From an uncultured Collinsella sp. (GTDB lineage Bacteria; Actinomycetota; Coriobacteriia; Coriobacteriales; Coriobacteriaceae): DNA of 19,339 nt. A program made the position numbers and the translations under genes. A model generated the notes under the pieces. The model did not search any database. It had not been told where the DNA came from and worked only from the letters and a program-made list of their open reading frames with translations. Shown here in pieces: positions 19,199 to 19,339 of this stretch (its first letter is position 1; every line of letters starts with the position of its first letter). Where the stretch lies: contig URBP01000036.1 of the NCBI GenBank assembly GCA_900546105.1, positions 1 to 19,339 on the forward strand, given 5' to 3'.

Positions 19199-19339
19199 AT
19201 GCAGCTTTCTCAACTCGAATACCTTCAAGCGGTAGCGAACTACGGCGGCGTGCGCAAAGCGGCTCGAGCCGTTCATGTGAGCCCACAGGCCGTTTCGTCG
19301 GCAATAAAAAAGTTGGAATCTGAGTATCAGATTGTTTTG
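19199..19339 (+). CDS. LysR-type regulator, partial (start only)
   Basis: Only the first 47 codons are in the window. The open frame starts with ATG at 19199, with TTTGGAG upstream, and reads as the LysR N-terminal helix-turn-helix: LSQLEYLQAVANYGGVRKAARAVHVSPQAVSSAIKKLE. This is the standard DNA-binding arrangement, with a winged-helix. The effector domain and target genes are outside the window. Confidence 0.85.
   Translation, partial: MQLSQLEYLQAVANYGGVRKAARAVHVSPQAVSSAIKKLESEYQIVL

Overview
The window looks like chromosomal DNA from a gut Coriobacteriia, most likely Collinsella or a close relative. Reasons: a high-GC, actinobacterial style of coding with many GTG starts, strong purine-rich ribosome binding sites, an LPXTG-anchored C69 peptidase, an Enterococcus-like D-aspartate ligase, and the local set of short gut-anaerobe genes. 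This assignment is from memory of such genomes, not from a search.

Layout. 1-1030: a HigB/HigA toxin-antitoxin pair and a small membrane protein. 1130-3570: an anchored FxLYD-type protein whose ribosome binding site is buried in a hairpin, an XRE-like DNA-binding protein and a membrane-tethered Ser/Thr kinase. 3587-5590 (minus): a secreted coiled-coil peptidoglycan hydrolase with palindromic operators in front, and a MOSC protein. 5822-7909 (plus): a D-aspartate ligase followed by an Asp/Glu-family racemase, which together look like a supply-and-use pair for a D-Asp cell-wall bridge. 8035-11441 (minus): an ECF transporter operon (S component, fused double ATPase, EcfT). It is preceded by an unannotated 22-codon leader ORF with three consecutive Trp codons and an intrinsic terminator. 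11628-13580 (minus): an LPXTG-anchored C69 dipeptidase. 13876-14895 (minus): a lipid kinase and a 30-residue membrane peptide. 14994-19157 (plus): RNase D, a YugP-like membrane zinc peptidase, xseA-xseB (exonuclease VII) and a HIT protein. 19199-end: the start of a LysR-type regulator.

The most interesting system is the ECF operon. The leader peptide (Trp-Trp-Trp), the terminator that follows it, and near-absence of Trp from the three transporter proteins (one Trp in about 1,021 residues) all point to a tryptophan importer controlled by ribosome-mediated attenuation. A nearly perfect 21-nt inverted repeat encloses the attenuator, starts at the last Trp codon, and is not explained by the textbook trp-leader model. 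REP-like palindromes sit inside this operon and just downstream of it. Several other regulatory structures (an SD-masking hairpin, GC hairpins abutting -10 boxes, palindromes on promoters) are listed separately.
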